This document shows positions 24,213 to 34,637 of a DNA stretch of 64,000 bases, one piece after another. Numbering within the stretch: the first letter of the stretch is position 1; each line of letters starts with the position of its first letter. This DNA comes from Vibrio sp. D404a (GTDB lineage Bacteria > Pseudomonadota > Gammaproteobacteria > Enterobacterales > Vibrionaceae). The position numbers and the translations under genes were made by a program. The stretch lies in the NCBI RefSeq assembly GCF_030248535.1, contig NZ_JAHGAJ010000033.1, positions 1 to 64,000 on the forward strand, written 5' to 3'. The notes beneath the pieces were generated by a model. The model searched no databases. It was not told the DNA's origin and saw only the letters and a program-made list of their open reading frames with translations.

Positions 24213-25925
24213 ATGATAAGAAAAACTTTACCAGTTCTGATTGGCACCTTGCTGTCATCAAGCCTTGCCTTTGCTGATGTCTCTCTTGAAATTGAGGGGC
24301 TAGATGGGGCGCTTGAAGACAACGTGGATGCTTATCTGAGTGCCATTCCGGAAGAAGAATATTCCATATCTCTACGTTTTCAATCCCGTTTAGAATCCAT
24401 GATCAGAGAAGCGGTGAGTGCGCTGGGCTATTACCATCCTAAAATCACCTTTACCCCCTCTGAAGATGACAGTGAATTACTGGTGACAGTTGAGGCAGGT
24501 GAGCCTGTTGTTATCTATGCCTCAGATATCGTGATTTCCGGAGAAGCGGAAAATGATCCTGATTTTCTAGCCTTAGTAGCAAAGAGTAACCTTCAAAAAG
24601 GCAAGGTGCTTAACCATAGTAATTATGACTCCCTAAAGTCTTCGATGCGCAACCTGGGTTTAGCCAAAGGCTATTTCGATGGTAATTATGACCTAAGCCG
24701 CTTAGAAGTGGCGCCTGAGCTCAACCGTGCTTATGTGCGATTGCACTATGACAGTGGTATTCGCTATCACTTTGGCAGCACAACAGTGATGGGCAGTCAG
24801 ATTGAGGATGACAAGGTTCAGTCTTTGAAACCTTTCGAACAAGGGCAGCCTTATGAAATTGCTAAGGTAGGGGAATATAACCAAAACCTTTCCAACACCG
24901 ACTGGTTCTCTTCTGTGTTTGTCGAACCTGATCTTGGCGAACTTGGTAATGGTCGTGAGATCCCAATGAAGGTGAGCTTGGCTCCTCAAGCACGAAATCA
25001 GCTCGAAACGGGTATTGGTGTTTCTACCGACTTAGGCGTAAAGGGCAGTCTGAAATGGAAAAAACCTTGGGTGAACAGCAGTGGACACAGCTTTAATAGC
25101 AGCCTGTCTATATCTAAACCCGAGCAGACCATCACCGCCAGCTACAAGATCCCGCTCGATGATGTGCTTAATGACTACTATCAAGTCACTTACGGTATGA
25201 AGAATGTTGATAATCGAGATACCAAGAGCTTGGAATCGAACCTGAAACTCGAGCGTTACTGGCGTCTCGACAATGGTTGGCAGCGTACAGTCTTTGTTCG
25301 TTATCTATTAGAGAACTACGAGCAAGGTCTGCAAGATGATGTGGCGCAGTTTGTTCTGCCGGGTATCTCGTTTTCTCGCACGCGAACGCGCGGCGGTGCG
25401 ATGCCAATGTGGGGTGATAAGCAAACCATTATGTTAGAAGCGGGCGATGACTCGCTGCTTTCTGAAACTAAGGTGGTTCGTTTTCAGGGAAGTACGGCGT
25501 GGATTCGTAGCCTAGGAGAAAACCACCGTGGCTTAACGCGTTTGGAATATGGTGCCAACTTTGCGGATGAATTCGAAAAGCTCTCTCCTTCATTGCGATT
25601 CTTTGCTGGTGGTGACAACAGTATCCGTGGTTACGGTTATGAATCTATCTCTCCACGTGATGAGAGTGGTGCTCTAACCGGCGCGAAATACATGACGACG
25701 GCAAGTTTCGAGTATCAATATCGTCTCTACGGTAACTGGTGGGGCGCCATGTTCTATGACATAGGTGATGCGTTTAATGACACGCCGGATTTAAAAGCGG
25801 GGACGGGTGTCGGCATTCGCTGGGCCTCTCCGGTTGGCCCAGTTAGTCTAGACTTTGCATGGGGACTCGATGCAGACCCAGGTGATGAATTCCAAATCCA
25901 CTTCACTTTAGGACCTGAGCTATGA
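24213..25925 (+). CDS. tamA: TamA, Omp85-family outer membrane assembly protein
   Basis: 570 residues from the ATG at 24213, which gives a proper signal peptide (MIRKTLPVLIGTLLSSSLAFA); a TTG 13 codons upstream is the alternative. Three POTRA domains (about 22-260) precede an Omp85 beta-barrel ending in HFTLGPEL. TamA with TamB helps insert outer membrane proteins and, with TamB, affects phospholipid transport. The tamB ATG overlaps its stop by four bases. Confidence 0.94.
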   Translation: MIRKTLPVLIGTLLSSSLAFADVSLEIEGLDGALEDNVDAYLSAIPEEEYSISLRFQSRLESMIREAVSALGYYHPKITFTPSEDDSELLVTVEAGEPVVIYASDIVISGEAENDPDFLALVAKSNLQKGKVLNHSNYDSLKSSMRNLGLAKGYFDGNYDLSRLEVAPELNRAYVRLHYDSGIRYHFGSTTVMGSQIEDDKVQSLKPFEQGQPYEIAKVGEYNQNLSNTDWFSSVFVEPDLGELGNGREIPMKVSLAPQARNQLETGIGVSTDLGVKGSLKWKKPWVNSSGHSFNSSLSISKPEQTITASYKIPLDDVLNDYYQVTYGMKNVDNRDTKSLESNLKLERYWRLDNGWQRTVFVRYLLENYEQGLQDDVAQFVLPGISFSRTRTRGGAMPMWGDKQTIMLEAGDDSLLSETKVVRFQGSTAWIRSLGENHRGLTRLEYGANFADEFEKLSPSLRFFAGGDNSIRGYGYESISPRDESGALTGAKYMTTASFEYQYRLYGNWWGAMFYDIGDAFNDTPDLKAGTGVGIRWASPVGPVSLDFAWGLDADPGDEFQIHFTLGPEL

Positions 25926-28900
25926 TTAAAGTGATCGGCAAAATTTTCAAATGGACCTCGATCTCTATCGTCTCTATTTTGTTGCTTATTCTGACCTTAG
26001 TTGGTCTTGCACTGTTTACCAACCCGGGCCTGAATGCCGTACTTTGGGGTGCTGAAAAGGCTTTACCGCAACTAAAAGTTGAGAGCACTAAAGGCGCGCT
26101 TTTCCCTCGTTTTAGCCTACACAACGTCCAATTTGTCGATGAAAGCCTACATATTGATACTCAACTTGAGAAGATTGAGTTAGCGATCAACCCAAGATGT
26201 CTATTGGATCCGCAGGTGTGTATTGATGAGATAACGCTGCAAGGGCTGGATTTCGCCTTTACTGAATTGCCGCCGCCAGCGGAGGAAGAGCCAACAGAAC
26301 CGTTAACCTCTATTTCGACGCCGTTACCTATCACTCTTAATCGTGTGAACTTTGAGGATATCTCTCTAAATATCCTAGGCAATGAGATTGATTGGCAGCA
26401 CTTTTCGACAGCGATGAACATGAAGGGCGATGTGTTAACCATCTCCCCAACCGTCTTTGATGATTTAACGGTTAAGTTAGCTGAAGCGGATCCATCGACA
26501 GAGGTGGATACTGCGCCCGAGCCAGCTACTGAAGCTCAAGCTATTGTTCTCCCTGAGGTGTTGATCCCACTCACAGTGGTACTCGAACGCTTTGATCTAA
26601 ATCGTTTTACGCTTGAGCAAGAAACACCTATTGTGGTTCACCATCTCGGCTTGGAAGCTAAAGTCGGTGAGTATGATGTCGATGTTCAAGCTCTAGAGTT
26701 GAATATGCCGCAAGCCGAGGCTGATCTCAGCGCGAAGGTACAGTTGAAGGGCGGTTATCCTCTTGAGCTTGATGTGAATGCTCTAGTTAAAGAGACAGAC
26801 GTTGCGGGTCAAAAACTGCAGCTTTCAGCCAAGGGTAGCGTTGACGATCTGACGCTGAATGCGACGCTGTCAGAGTTGATAGAGGCCAAGTTATCCGGAA
26901 ACCTTCAACCTCTCGAACCTACACTGCCGTTTGACCTTGAATTGGTTGATGGAAAGGCGCAGTGGCCACTCACAGGCAAGAGTGACTATCAGGTTGCGAT
27001 AAAACAGTTAAAAACCAACGGTTCACTGGAAGGCTTCAAACTAAACCTAGACGCTGAAGCCGCGGGTACCGATATTCCGGATGTTCACCTTGATGTTGAA
27101 GGGGCAGGTAGCACGGAACATATTGATCTTGAGCGCCTTGATATCGCGACCTTAGGCGGACACGTTACTGGTGCTGTTAAAGCCAACTGGAAAGACCTTG
27201 TGAATTGGCAGGCGGATATTGGCCTGCAGCATATACAGCCGGGGTTGCAGTGGCCGGAAGCCGAAGGTGATATCAGCGGTAGTCTCAAAACCTCGGGTAG
27301 CCTAACCGAAGCGGGTGGCTGGCAGGTGGAATTACCGACCTTAGATATCGATGGCATTTTGCGTGAGTATCCATTGAATATTCAAGGCCAGTTGTCAGCG
27401 TCGGATAAAACCGCTTCTGGTGAACCGAGCGTAGAAACTTCTGGACTGCGTTTGTCGCACGGCGTCAACGCCATCAATGTGGTAGGCAAGCTTGATAAGC
27501 AATGGGATATGGATGTTGCCATCGATTTCCCTGAGCTAGTGAAGAGTGTGCCAGATTTACGAGGCACCTTGGTGGGTGATATCTCTCTGTCTGGGCCAAT
27601 GAAAGAGCCAAGTGTCGACTTAGGCCTGAATGTTAATCGCATTAACTGGAAACAAGAAGCTGCACTCGACAGCTTAGCGCTCAATGGTTCAGTGACACCT
27701 TTACCGGCTCCGCAAGCCGATTTGGTACTAAAGGCGAATGGTCTCAGTTATCAAGAGCAGAAGGTAGAGAGTGTTGAGCTTCGAGTCGATGGCGGTGAGA
27801 AAGAGCATAAACTGACACTCGATGTGGTATCCGACATTGTATCAACCAGTCTTGCGATCTCTGGTGAGTTGATTCAAAAGCCATCTATGGTTTGGAAAGG
27901 CGCATTAGAGCGCGTCACCATCACTACCGAGCAGGGGCCTTGGAGGCTTGAGAAGCCGGTCGATATTACCGCGGATATTGATAAGCAGTTTGCGGATGTC
28001 GCAGCGCACTGTTGGCTGCAAGCCGACTCTAGTGTTTGCTTAACCGAAGACATTAGAGCAGGTAAATCGGGCGCGGCTAAGCTTGCGATCAATCGCTTTG
28101 ACTTTGAACAGGTCAAGCAGTTCATCCCTAAGGGCACACAGCTGACGGGTTTGATTAACCTTGAAGCTGAGGCGAAATGGGACGAGAAGCAAGCTCCAGA
28201 GGTGAATGCAAAGGTTACTCTGCCGAAAGGGCAAGTAGTGCAGAATGCGGGAGAGACGATCACATTAGGTTGGGAAAGTATCGAACTCAATGCCGCGCTG
28301 AAAGATAATCGACTGCAGGCTGACTGGCTGCTTGATGTTACCGACAATGGAGACTTGACGGGCTCCTTGGTTCTTCCTGATGTGGTGGTTGAAGATAAGC
28401 AAGTTGAAGCGGTGCTGCAACTAAGCACCTTCCATCTTGATTTTCTGGCTCCTTTGATTGGCGAATACAGCTTGCTGCAAGCTAACCTGTCGAGTGACTT
28501 GAAAGTGCAGGGTTCATTGATGCACCCACAAGTCTTCGGCTCATTTGCGGTTGATGATATGCAGGTCAAAGGCGATATTACGCCAGTTGATATCAAAGAC
28601 GGACGTATTGGATTCGACTTTGATGGATACAGCGCTAAGTTAGATGCGGACATCGTGACACCGGATGGTCAGCTAGATGTTGAAGGTACAGGCCAGTGGC
28701 AAGATCTTGAGGCGTGGAGCACTCAGGTACGTGTATTTGCAGACGATTTGATGGTGGATGTCCCACCTATGGTCAAAGTGAAAGTTGTGCCTGATATGAC
28801 GATTGATGTCTCACCTAAATTGGCTCGCATCACGGGTGATATTGCGCTGCCGTGGGGACGTATTGTTGTGGAAGAGCTGCCCCCGAGTGCGGTCGGTGTC

Positions 28901-29671
28901 TCTTCTGATCAAGTGATTCTCAATAAAGACTTACAGCCAGAAGGCGAGACCAAAGTCCCATTCAATGTCGAAACCAATATCAATATCTCGATTGGTGATG
29001 ACTTCAAACTGTCTGCATTTGGTCTAGAAGGTGATCTGGTTGGTAAGTTGAATGTCGCTCAGAGAGATCAAGGTCCGTTTATTACCGGAGAGGTCAACAT
29101 CGTCGATGGTACCTATCAATCATTTGGTCAAGACCTGATTATTGAAGAGGGTAAGATCTTGATGAATGGTCCACCCGATCAGCCTTATGTAGCGATCAAT
29201 GCGATTCGAAACCCAGATAACACGCAAGACGATGTGACGGCAGGGGTGCGAGTGACAGGTCCTGCGACGGAACCGACTATTGATATCTACTCTGAGCCAT
29301 CGATGCCGCAAGCCAATGCCTTATCTTACCTGCTTCGTGGACAAGATATTGATGGCGAGTCGGGCAGTGGCTCGATGACGACAACCTTAATCGGTCTTAG
29401 CTTGGCTAAAAGCGGTAAAGTGGTTGGAGAAATAGGTGAAGCCTTTGGTGTTCAAGATTTACAACTCGATACCGCTGGCTCAGGTGAAGACTCTCAGGTT
29501 ACCGTTAGTGGCTATATCTTGCCTGGTTTACAAGTGAAGTATGGCGTGGGTATTTTTGACTCTCTTGGTGAGTTCACCGTTCGTTACCGCTTGATGCAAG
29601 ACTTATATGTTGAAGCGGTTTCGGGTGTCGACAGTGCGGTAGACCTACTTTATCAATTTGAGTTTGAGTAG
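25922..29671 (+). CDS. tamB: TamB, translocation and assembly module inner-membrane protein
   Basis: 1249 residues: an N-terminal membrane anchor (about 10-32), a long repetitive beta-rich AsmA/DUF490-type groove and the conserved C-terminal DUF490 domain (about 880-1249, ending YRLMQDLYVEAVSGVDSAVDLLYQFEFE region). It spans the periplasm and pairs with TamA. TamB-type bridges also carry phospholipids to the outer membrane. Overlap with tamA (ATGA) shows coupled translation. Confidence 0.96.
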   Translation: MIKVIGKIFKWTSISIVSILLLILTLVGLALFTNPGLNAVLWGAEKALPQLKVESTKGALFPRFSLHNVQFVDESLHIDTQLEKIELAINPRCLLDPQVCIDEITLQGLDFAFTELPPPAEEEPTEPLTSISTPLPITLNRVNFEDISLNILGNEIDWQHFSTAMNMKGDVLTISPTVFDDLTVKLAEADPSTEVDTAPEPATEAQAIVLPEVLIPLTVVLERFDLNRFTLEQETPIVVHHLGLEAKVGEYDVDVQALELNMPQAEADLSAKVQLKGGYPLELDVNALVKETDVAGQKLQLSAKGSVDDLTLNATLSELIEAKLSGNLQPLEPTLPFDLELVDGKAQWPLTGKSDYQVAIKQLKTNGSLEGFKLNLDAEAAGTDIPDVHLDVEGAGSTEHIDLERLDIATLGGHVTGAVKANWKDLVNWQADIGLQHIQPGLQWPEAEGDISGSLKTSGSLTEAGGWQVELPTLDIDGILREYPLNIQGQLSASDKTASGEPSVETSGLRLSHGVNAINVVGKLDKQWDMDVAIDFPELVKSVPDLRGTLVGDISLSGPMKEPSVDLGLNVNRINWKQEAALDSLALNGSVTPLPAPQADLVLKANGLSYQEQKVESVELRVDGGEKEHKLTLDVVSDIVSTSLAISGELIQKPSMVWKGALERVTITTEQGPWRLEKPVDITADIDKQFADVAAHCWLQADSSVCLTEDIRAGKSGAAKLAINRFDFEQVKQFIPKGTQLTGLINLEAEAKWDEKQAPEVNAKVTLPKGQVVQNAGETITLGWESIELNAALKDNRLQADWLLDVTDNGDLTGSLVLPDVVVEDKQVEAVLQLSTFHLDFLAPLIGEYSLLQANLSSDLKVQGSLMHPQVFGSFAVDDMQVKGDITPVDIKDGRIGFDFDGYSAKLDADIVTPDGQLDVEGTGQWQDLEAWSTQVRVFADDLMVDVPPMVKVKVVPDMTIDVSPKLARITGDIALPWGRIVVEELPPSAVGVSSDQVILNKDLQPEGETKVPFNVETNINISIGDDFKLSAFGLEGDLVGKLNVAQRDQGPFITGEVNIVDGTYQSFGQDLIIEEGKILMNGPPDQPYVAINAIRNPDNTQDDVTAGVRVTGPATEPTIDIYSEPSMPQANALSYLLRGQDIDGESGSGSMTTTLIGLSLAKSGKVVGEIGEAFGVQDLQLDTAGSGEDSQVTVSGYILPGLQVKYGVGIFDSLGEFTVRYRLMQDLYVEAVSGVDSAVDLLYQFEFE

Positions 29672-29675
29672 CGTC

Positions 29676-30047
29676 GTGAGTACAGACAACCAACAACGGC
29701 AAGGATTACATCGAGTCTTTGTTTATGGAACCCTTAGAGCAGGGCAGCACAATCATCACTTTTTAAAGCAGAGCGAAAAAATTGGGGATTGGATTACGCC
29801 TCCTCAATTTGCTCTGTACGATCTTGGGTCATACCCGGGCATGGTTTTCGGAAAGAAAAAAGTGCTTGGGGAGGTCTATATGGTGAGCGGCGATGTATTA
29901 GCTTCACTCGATCGGCTAGAAGATGTTCCTATTGAGTACCGTCGTGAACAAATTGAGACTATATTTGGATCAGCGTGGGTTTATTTATATCAGTTTGATT
30001 TATCTGAGCAACGAGAGATTCTTTCTGGTGACTGGTGCAGTCGATAA
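29676..30047 (+). CDS. ytfP: YtfP-type gamma-glutamylcyclotransferase-fold protein
   Basis: About 123 residues from the GTG at 29676, four bases after the tamB stop; a TTG at 29658 inside tamB is the alternative. The fold signature VFVYGTLRAGQHNH and a later GEVYMVSGDVLASLDRLEDVP, with the conserved acidic residue, fit the gamma-glutamylcyclotransferase-like family. Physiological substrate unknown. Third gene of the tamAB operon, followed by a terminator. Confidence 0.88.
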   Translation: MSTDNQQRQGLHRVFVYGTLRAGQHNHHFLKQSEKIGDWITPPQFALYDLGSYPGMVFGKKKVLGEVYMVSGDVLASLDRLEDVPIEYRREQIETIFGSAWVYLYQFDLSEQREILSGDWCSR

Positions 30048-30067
30048 TGAGCCAGACCTACAAAGCA

Positions 30068-30095
30068 AAAGCCAGTACATTAGTACTGGCTTTTT
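30068..30095. terminator. Bidirectional terminator between ytfP and fbp
   Basis: A perfect 11-bp stem (AAAGCCAGTAC and complement, loop ATTA) is flanked by TTTTT on the plus strand and TTTTG on the minus strand. It separates convergent genes. Confidence 0.9.
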
Positions 30096-30115
30096 CATAT
30101 TAGCGTTTGAAGGGC

Positions 30116-31132
30116 TTAGTCTTCGTCGCGGTTCAGTTCAAGAAACTCCTCAACCTTGTTAACCATGTTCTTTGAACCAACAAAGAAAGGCACGCGCTGG
30201 TGTAGCTCAGTTGGCTTGATGTCCATAATGCGTTGAACACCGTCTGAAGCGATACCGCCAGCTTGCTCCATGATGAAGGCAATTGGGTTGCACTCATACA
30301 GAAGACGCAGCTTACCGTTCGGGTGGCTTTGCGTGCTTGGGTACAGGTAAATGCCACCTTTTAGCAGGTTGCGGTGGAAATCCGAAACCAAAGAGCCGAT
30401 GTAGCGAGACGTATATGGACGGTTATCACTTGGCTCGTTCTCTTGGCAGTACTTGATGTACTTCTTCACGCCAGTTGGGAAACGAATGTAGTTGCCTTCG
30501 TTGATCGAGTAGATCTTGCCTTCGTCTGGGATCATCATGTTTTCGTGAGAAAGACAGAAAGTGCCCAGTGATGGGTCGTAAGTAAAGCCGTTCACTCCAT
30601 TACCGGTTGTGTAAACCAGCATGGTTGAAGAGCCGTAGATTACGTAGCCCGCTGCAACCTGCTTGTTACCAGGCTGTAGGAAGTCTTCTTGAGTTGGTGG
30701 TGTACCTATAGGTGATACACGGCGGTAGATTGAGAAGATCGTACCGACAGATACGTTCACATCAATGTTTGATGAACCATCTAGAGGGTCCATTAGCACT
30801 ACGTATTTCGCGTTTTTGTTCAACTCTTTGTTGAATGCTACCGCTTCGTCCTCTTCTTCACTCGCCACACCACATACTTGGTCACGAGCTTCCAGAGCTG
30901 CTTTGAATTTGTCATTTGCGTAAAGGTCAAGCTTTTGCTGAGCTTCACCTTGTACGTTATCGGTGCCTACAGCACCTGTAATGTCGACAAGACCCGCTTT
31001 ATTGATTTCTCGGTTAACGATTTTCGCAGCAAGACGGATCGACGATAAAAGGGATGATAGATCACCACTTGCATGGGGAAAGTCACTTTGTTTCTCAACA
31101 ATGAACTCACCAAGGGTGCGCATCTCAGACAT
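30116..31132 (-). CDS. fbp: Class 1 fructose-1,6-bisphosphatase
   Basis: 338 residues with the metal-binding motif DPLDGSSNID at 115-124 and the substrate region (YIGSLVSDFHRNLLKGGIYLYPS). It removes the 1-phosphate of fructose-1,6-bisphosphate in gluconeogenesis. Divergent from mpl across a 270-bp gap, as in E. coli. Confidence 0.98.
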   Translation of the reverse strand: MSEMRTLGEFIVEKQSDFPHASGDLSSLLSSIRLAAKIVNREINKAGLVDITGAVGTDNVQGEAQQKLDLYANDKFKAALEARDQVCGVASEEEDEAVAFNKELNKNAKYVVLMDPLDGSSNIDVNVSVGTIFSIYRRVSPIGTPPTQEDFLQPGNKQVAAGYVIYGSSTMLVYTTGNGVNGFTYDPSLGTFCLSHENMMIPDEGKIYSINEGNYIRFPTGVKKYIKYCQENEPSDNRPYTSRYIGSLVSDFHRNLLKGGIYLYPSTQSHPNGKLRLLYECNPIAFIMEQAGGIASDGVQRIMDIKPTELHQRVPFFVGSKNMVNKVEEFLELNRDED

Positions 31133-31402
31133 GTTATTTCCTTAAACTTCTCTGAATAATTGGGGGATTCAAGCGCTATTGGGTTGCCTCTTAAGTGGGC
31201 ATTATTCATCTAGTCGCTTACTTAAATTCTAAGCTTTAGATCTTTTTAATGGTAATGAAGTAAGCGACACAGATCTCACTTAGAATGTCGACTGAATTTG
31301 TTTTGCATTGCGACTCGCTTTTGTTGGGCGATTCGTGATAAGAAATGCACATAATCTTGATTAAGAAATCAGTCTTTTTGCCCCGTTTTTTGGAAGCGAT
31401 AT

Positions 31403-32761
31403 ATGCATATTCATATCTTAGGAATTTGTGGCACCTTTATGGGTGGTGCAGCGGTGTTAGCCCGTCAATTAGGTCATAAAGTGACAGGTTGTGATGCCAA
31501 TGTTTACCCGCCAATGAGCACGCTATTAGAGTCTCAAGGAATCGAAATTATTGAAGGTTTTAATCCGAGCCAATTAGAGCCGAGACCTGACTTGGTGGTG
31601 ATTGGCAATGCGATGAGTCGTGGCAATCCGTGCGTTGAATATGTTCTAGATAACAATCTTAAATACACCTCTGGTCCTCAGTGGCTACAAGAGTTCCTGC
31701 TTCATGACCGCTGGGTTCTCGCGGTGTCGGGCACTCATGGTAAAACCACCACGGCCAGTATGTTGGCGTGGGTTCTAGAAGATTGTGGCTATGCGCCGGG
31801 CTTCTTAGTCGGCGGAGTGCTGGGTAACTTTGGCATCTCAGCGCGACTGGGTGAAAGCATGTTCTTTGTCGTGGAGGCCGACGAGTACGACAGTGCTTTT
31901 TTTGATAAGCGTTCTAAGTTTGTTCATTATCACCCACGCACTTTGGTGATGAACAATCTTGAGTTTGATCATGCGGATATTTTCGACGATCTTGAGGCGA
32001 TTAAGCGCCAGTTCCACCATCTGATTCGAACCGTGCCGGGCAATGGACGAATTTTCGCACCAAAACAGGATAGTGCTCTTGAAGATGTACTGTCTCGCGG
32101 CTGTTGGAGTGAAACGGAATTTGCTGGTGAAGAGGCGGATTGGCGCGCTGAAAAGCTAGTCAAAGATGGCTCTCAGTTCAAAGTGTACTTCCAAGAAGAG
32201 TGTGTCGGTCAGGTTGATTGGCCGCTGGTGGGGGATCACAACGTCAATAATGCCTTGATGGCGATCGCAGCAGCAAGACATGTCGGCGTGACTCCGGATC
32301 TGGCGTGTGAGTCTTTAGCAAAATTTATTAATACTAAGCGACGCCTCGAGCTAAAAGGGGAAGTCGCGGGCGTGACGGTCTACGACGATTTTGCACATCA
32401 CCCAACTGCAATTGAACTAACTTTGGGTGGCTTACGTAATAAGGTCGGCAATAACAAAATTATCGCAGTGTTAGAGCCTCGCTCTGCTACGATGAAACGA
32501 GGCGTGCACAAAGAAACCCTTGCTGATTCATTGAAGCAAGCAGACAGCACTTTCTTATTCCAACCAGACAACATTGATTGGTCGGTTAAAGATGTCGCAG
32601 ACGCTTGTCATCAGCCCGCTGTTGTCAGTGACAACCTAGATGCTTTAGTCGCAAGTATTGTTGAGCAAGCGCAATCTGGTGACCAAGTTTTGGTGATGAG
32701 CAATGGTGGTTTTGGTGGTATTCATCAGAAATTACTTGATGGATTGGCGGCCAAAGGTTAA
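31403..32761 (+). CDS. mpl: UDP-N-acetylmuramate:L-alanyl-gamma-D-glutamyl-meso-DAP ligase (Mpl)
   Basis: 452 residues of the Mur ligase family: N-terminal Rossmann-like part (HILGICGTFMGG), ATP loop GTHGKTTT at 110-117, and VYDDFAHHPTAI for the C-terminal domain. It re-uses the cell wall tripeptide by joining it to UDP-MurNAc. Followed by ubiX after 39 bp on the same strand. Confidence 0.97.
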   Translation: MHIHILGICGTFMGGAAVLARQLGHKVTGCDANVYPPMSTLLESQGIEIIEGFNPSQLEPRPDLVVIGNAMSRGNPCVEYVLDNNLKYTSGPQWLQEFLLHDRWVLAVSGTHGKTTTASMLAWVLEDCGYAPGFLVGGVLGNFGISARLGESMFFVVEADEYDSAFFDKRSKFVHYHPRTLVMNNLEFDHADIFDDLEAIKRQFHHLIRTVPGNGRIFAPKQDSALEDVLSRGCWSETEFAGEEADWRAEKLVKDGSQFKVYFQEECVGQVDWPLVGDHNVNNALMAIAAARHVGVTPDLACESLAKFINTKRRLELKGEVAGVTVYDDFAHHPTAIELTLGGLRNKVGNNKIIAVLEPRSATMKRGVHKETLADSLKQADSTFLFQPDNIDWSVKDVADACHQPAVVSDNLDALVASIVEQAQSGDQVLVMSNGGFGGIHQKLLDGLAAKG

Positions 32762-32800
32762 ATACACGCGTTCTAATCGATTTAAGAAGTACAAGAGATC

Positions 32801-33424
32801 ATGACCAAACAGAGTAAAGCGATTACCCTCGCATTCACTGGCGCTTCTGGTGCCCCATATGGTTTGCGCTTACTAGAGTGCCTACTCGCCGCTGACTATC
32901 AGGTGTACCTGTTGATATCGTCAGCCGCCAGAGTGGTGCTTGCAACCGAACATGATCTCAAACTGCCTTCAGGTCCCGATGCGGCCAAAGCGGCATTGGT
33001 TAAACACCTAAATTGCGACCCTGAGCGTTTGGTTGTGTGTGGTAAAGACGATTGGTTCTCTCCTGTTGCGTCAGGCTCTGCTGCACCGAAGCAGATGGTG
33101 GTTTGTCCATGCTCGGCAGGGAGTGTTGCATCAATTGCCCACGGTATGTCAGATAACTTGATTGAACGCGCTGCGGATGTTGTCATGAAAGAGCGCGGCC
33201 AACTGCTGTTAGTGGTTCGAGAGACGCCATTCTCGACGCTACACTTGGAAAATATGCACAAACTCTCGACTATGGGAGTGACCATCATGCCCGCAGCTCC
33301 TGGTTTTTATCATCAGCCAAAATCGATCGATGACCTTGTCGATTTCATGGTGGCTCGTATTCTTGACCACCTAGGTATTGAGCAGGGTTTAGTACCAAGA
33401 TGGGGCTACGATCAGCGCCATTAA
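32801..33424 (+). CDS. ubiX: Flavin prenyltransferase UbiX
   Basis: 207 residues starting with the flavin-binding FTGASGAPYGLRLLECL motif and carrying PCSAGSVASIAHGMSDNLIERAADV. It makes prenylated FMN for the UbiD decarboxylase in ubiquinone synthesis. Probably co-transcribed with mpl. The thi riboswitch begins 48 bp after its stop, and no terminator is evident in between. Confidence 0.96.
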   Translation: MTKQSKAITLAFTGASGAPYGLRLLECLLAADYQVYLLISSAARVVLATEHDLKLPSGPDAAKAALVKHLNCDPERLVVCGKDDWFSPVASGSAAPKQMVVCPCSAGSVASIAHGMSDNLIERAADVVMKERGQLLLVVRETPFSTLHLENMHKLSTMGVTIMPAAPGFYHQPKSIDDLVDFMVARILDHLGIEQGLVPRWGYDQRH

Positions 33425-33471
33425 GGCGAACTTTGTAGCTTATTGGTTAAAATACAATTACAATTCTGCTC

Positions 33472-33576
33472 ACTCATCGGGGAGCTAAACATTCAAATTA
33501 TGAATGGCGGCTGAGATCAAGTGTCAACTTGGGACCCGTAAACCTGAACCAGATAATGCTGGCGTAGGAATTGAGT
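33472..33576 (+). promoter_or_regulatory. TPP riboswitch (THI element) of thiBPQ
   Basis: The conserved THI-box segments are present: GGCTGAGATC around 33509-33518 and, at 33532-33569, GGGACCCGTAAACCTGAACC then AGATAATGCTGGCGTAGGAA. ACTCA (33472) and TGAGT (33572) can close the basal stem. Thiamine pyrophosphate binding should repress the thiamine uptake operon. CCTCCCTC at about 33600-33606 could pair with GGAG before the thiB GTG, suggesting control of translation, which is inference. Confidence 0.95.
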
Positions 33577-33639
33577 TAGGCAGTACTTTTCCATTGTCCT
33601 CCCTCAAGCCTGTGCCGCTCAGACCATGGAGAGCGTCCA

Positions 33640-34632
33640 GTGAAATTTGCATTAACCACTCTTGCTGTTACTACAGCAGCTTCTTTTTCCGCACTAGCGT
33701 CCGATAATACTCTAACTGTTTATACCTATGACTCTTTCGCTGCAGACTGGGGCCCGCGTCCTGCTGTCGAGAAAGCATTTGAAGAGAAATGTGGTTGTGA
33801 CGTGAACTTTGTTGCGCTGGAAGACGGTGTTTCAATTCTTAATCGCTTGCGTCTAGAGGGTGGCAATAGCAAAGCCGATGTTGTGCTGGGTCTTGACCAA
33901 AACCTAATGGCGGAAGCTAAGAAAACAGGCCTACTATCTGAACACAACGTCGATACTTCTTCTGTCGTGCTACCTAATGGCTGGGACGACAGCACCTTTG
34001 TTCCTTATGACTTCGGTTACTTCTCATTTATCTACAACACAGAAAAGCTATCAAACCCACCTAAGAGCTTGAAAGAGTTGGTTGAGCAGCGTGATGATCT
34101 TAAGGTGATTTACCAAGATCCTCGTACTTCAACACCAGGCCAAGGTCTGATGTTGTGGATGAAGTCGGTTTATGGCGACGATGCAACTCAAGCGTGGAAA
34201 CAGCTTTCCAATAAAACCGTTACTGTCACCAAAGGCTGGTCTGAGGCTTACTCAATGTTCCTTGAGGGCGAGTCAGATATGGTGCTTTCATACACGACCT
34301 CACCGGCTTACCACATCATCGCTGAAAGCGACACTAAGTACGCGTCTGCTGACTTTTCTGAAGGTCACTACACGCAAGTGGAAGTGGCAGCAAAAGTGAA
34401 AGGCAGCGATAATGGGAAGCTAGCGGATGAGTTTATGGCATTCATTCTAAGTGACGAATTCCAATCGGCGATGCCAACGGGCAACTGGATGTACCCAGTG
34501 ACGGATGTCGAACTACCAAAAGGGTTTGAGCAACTGACGATGCCTAAGAAATCTCTGAGCTTTACTTCTGAAGAAGTGGCTGAGAAGCGTAAGCCATGGA
34601 TTCGTGAGTGGCAAAACGCCCTGACTTTTTAA
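33640..34632 (+). CDS. thiB: Thiamine/TPP periplasmic binding protein ThiB
   Basis: 330 residues from a GTG at 33640 with GGAGAG upstream. Signal peptide MKFALTTLAVTTAASFSALA, then TVYTYDSFAADWGPRPAVEKAFE and later ADVVLGLDQN and GWSEAYSMFLEGESDMVLSY, the TbpA/ThiB pattern. It delivers thiamine to ThiPQ. First gene after the TPP riboswitch. Confidence 0.96.
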   Translation: MKFALTTLAVTTAASFSALASDNTLTVYTYDSFAADWGPRPAVEKAFEEKCGCDVNFVALEDGVSILNRLRLEGGNSKADVVLGLDQNLMAEAKKTGLLSEHNVDTSSVVLPNGWDDSTFVPYDFGYFSFIYNTEKLSNPPKSLKELVEQRDDLKVIYQDPRTSTPGQGLMLWMKSVYGDDATQAWKQLSNKTVTVTKGWSEAYSMFLEGESDMVLSYTTSPAYHIIAESDTKYASADFSEGHYTQVEVAAKVKGSDNGKLADEFMAFILSDEFQSAMPTGNWMYPVTDVELPKGFEQLTMPKKSLSFTSEEVAEKRKPWIREWQNALTF

Positions 34633-34637
34633 TTGAG

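Noticed and set aside
27874..28653. 259-codon minus-strand frame inside tamB
   Set aside because: Antisense to a conserved gene, rich in Ser and Cys as expected for a shadow, and without family likeness.
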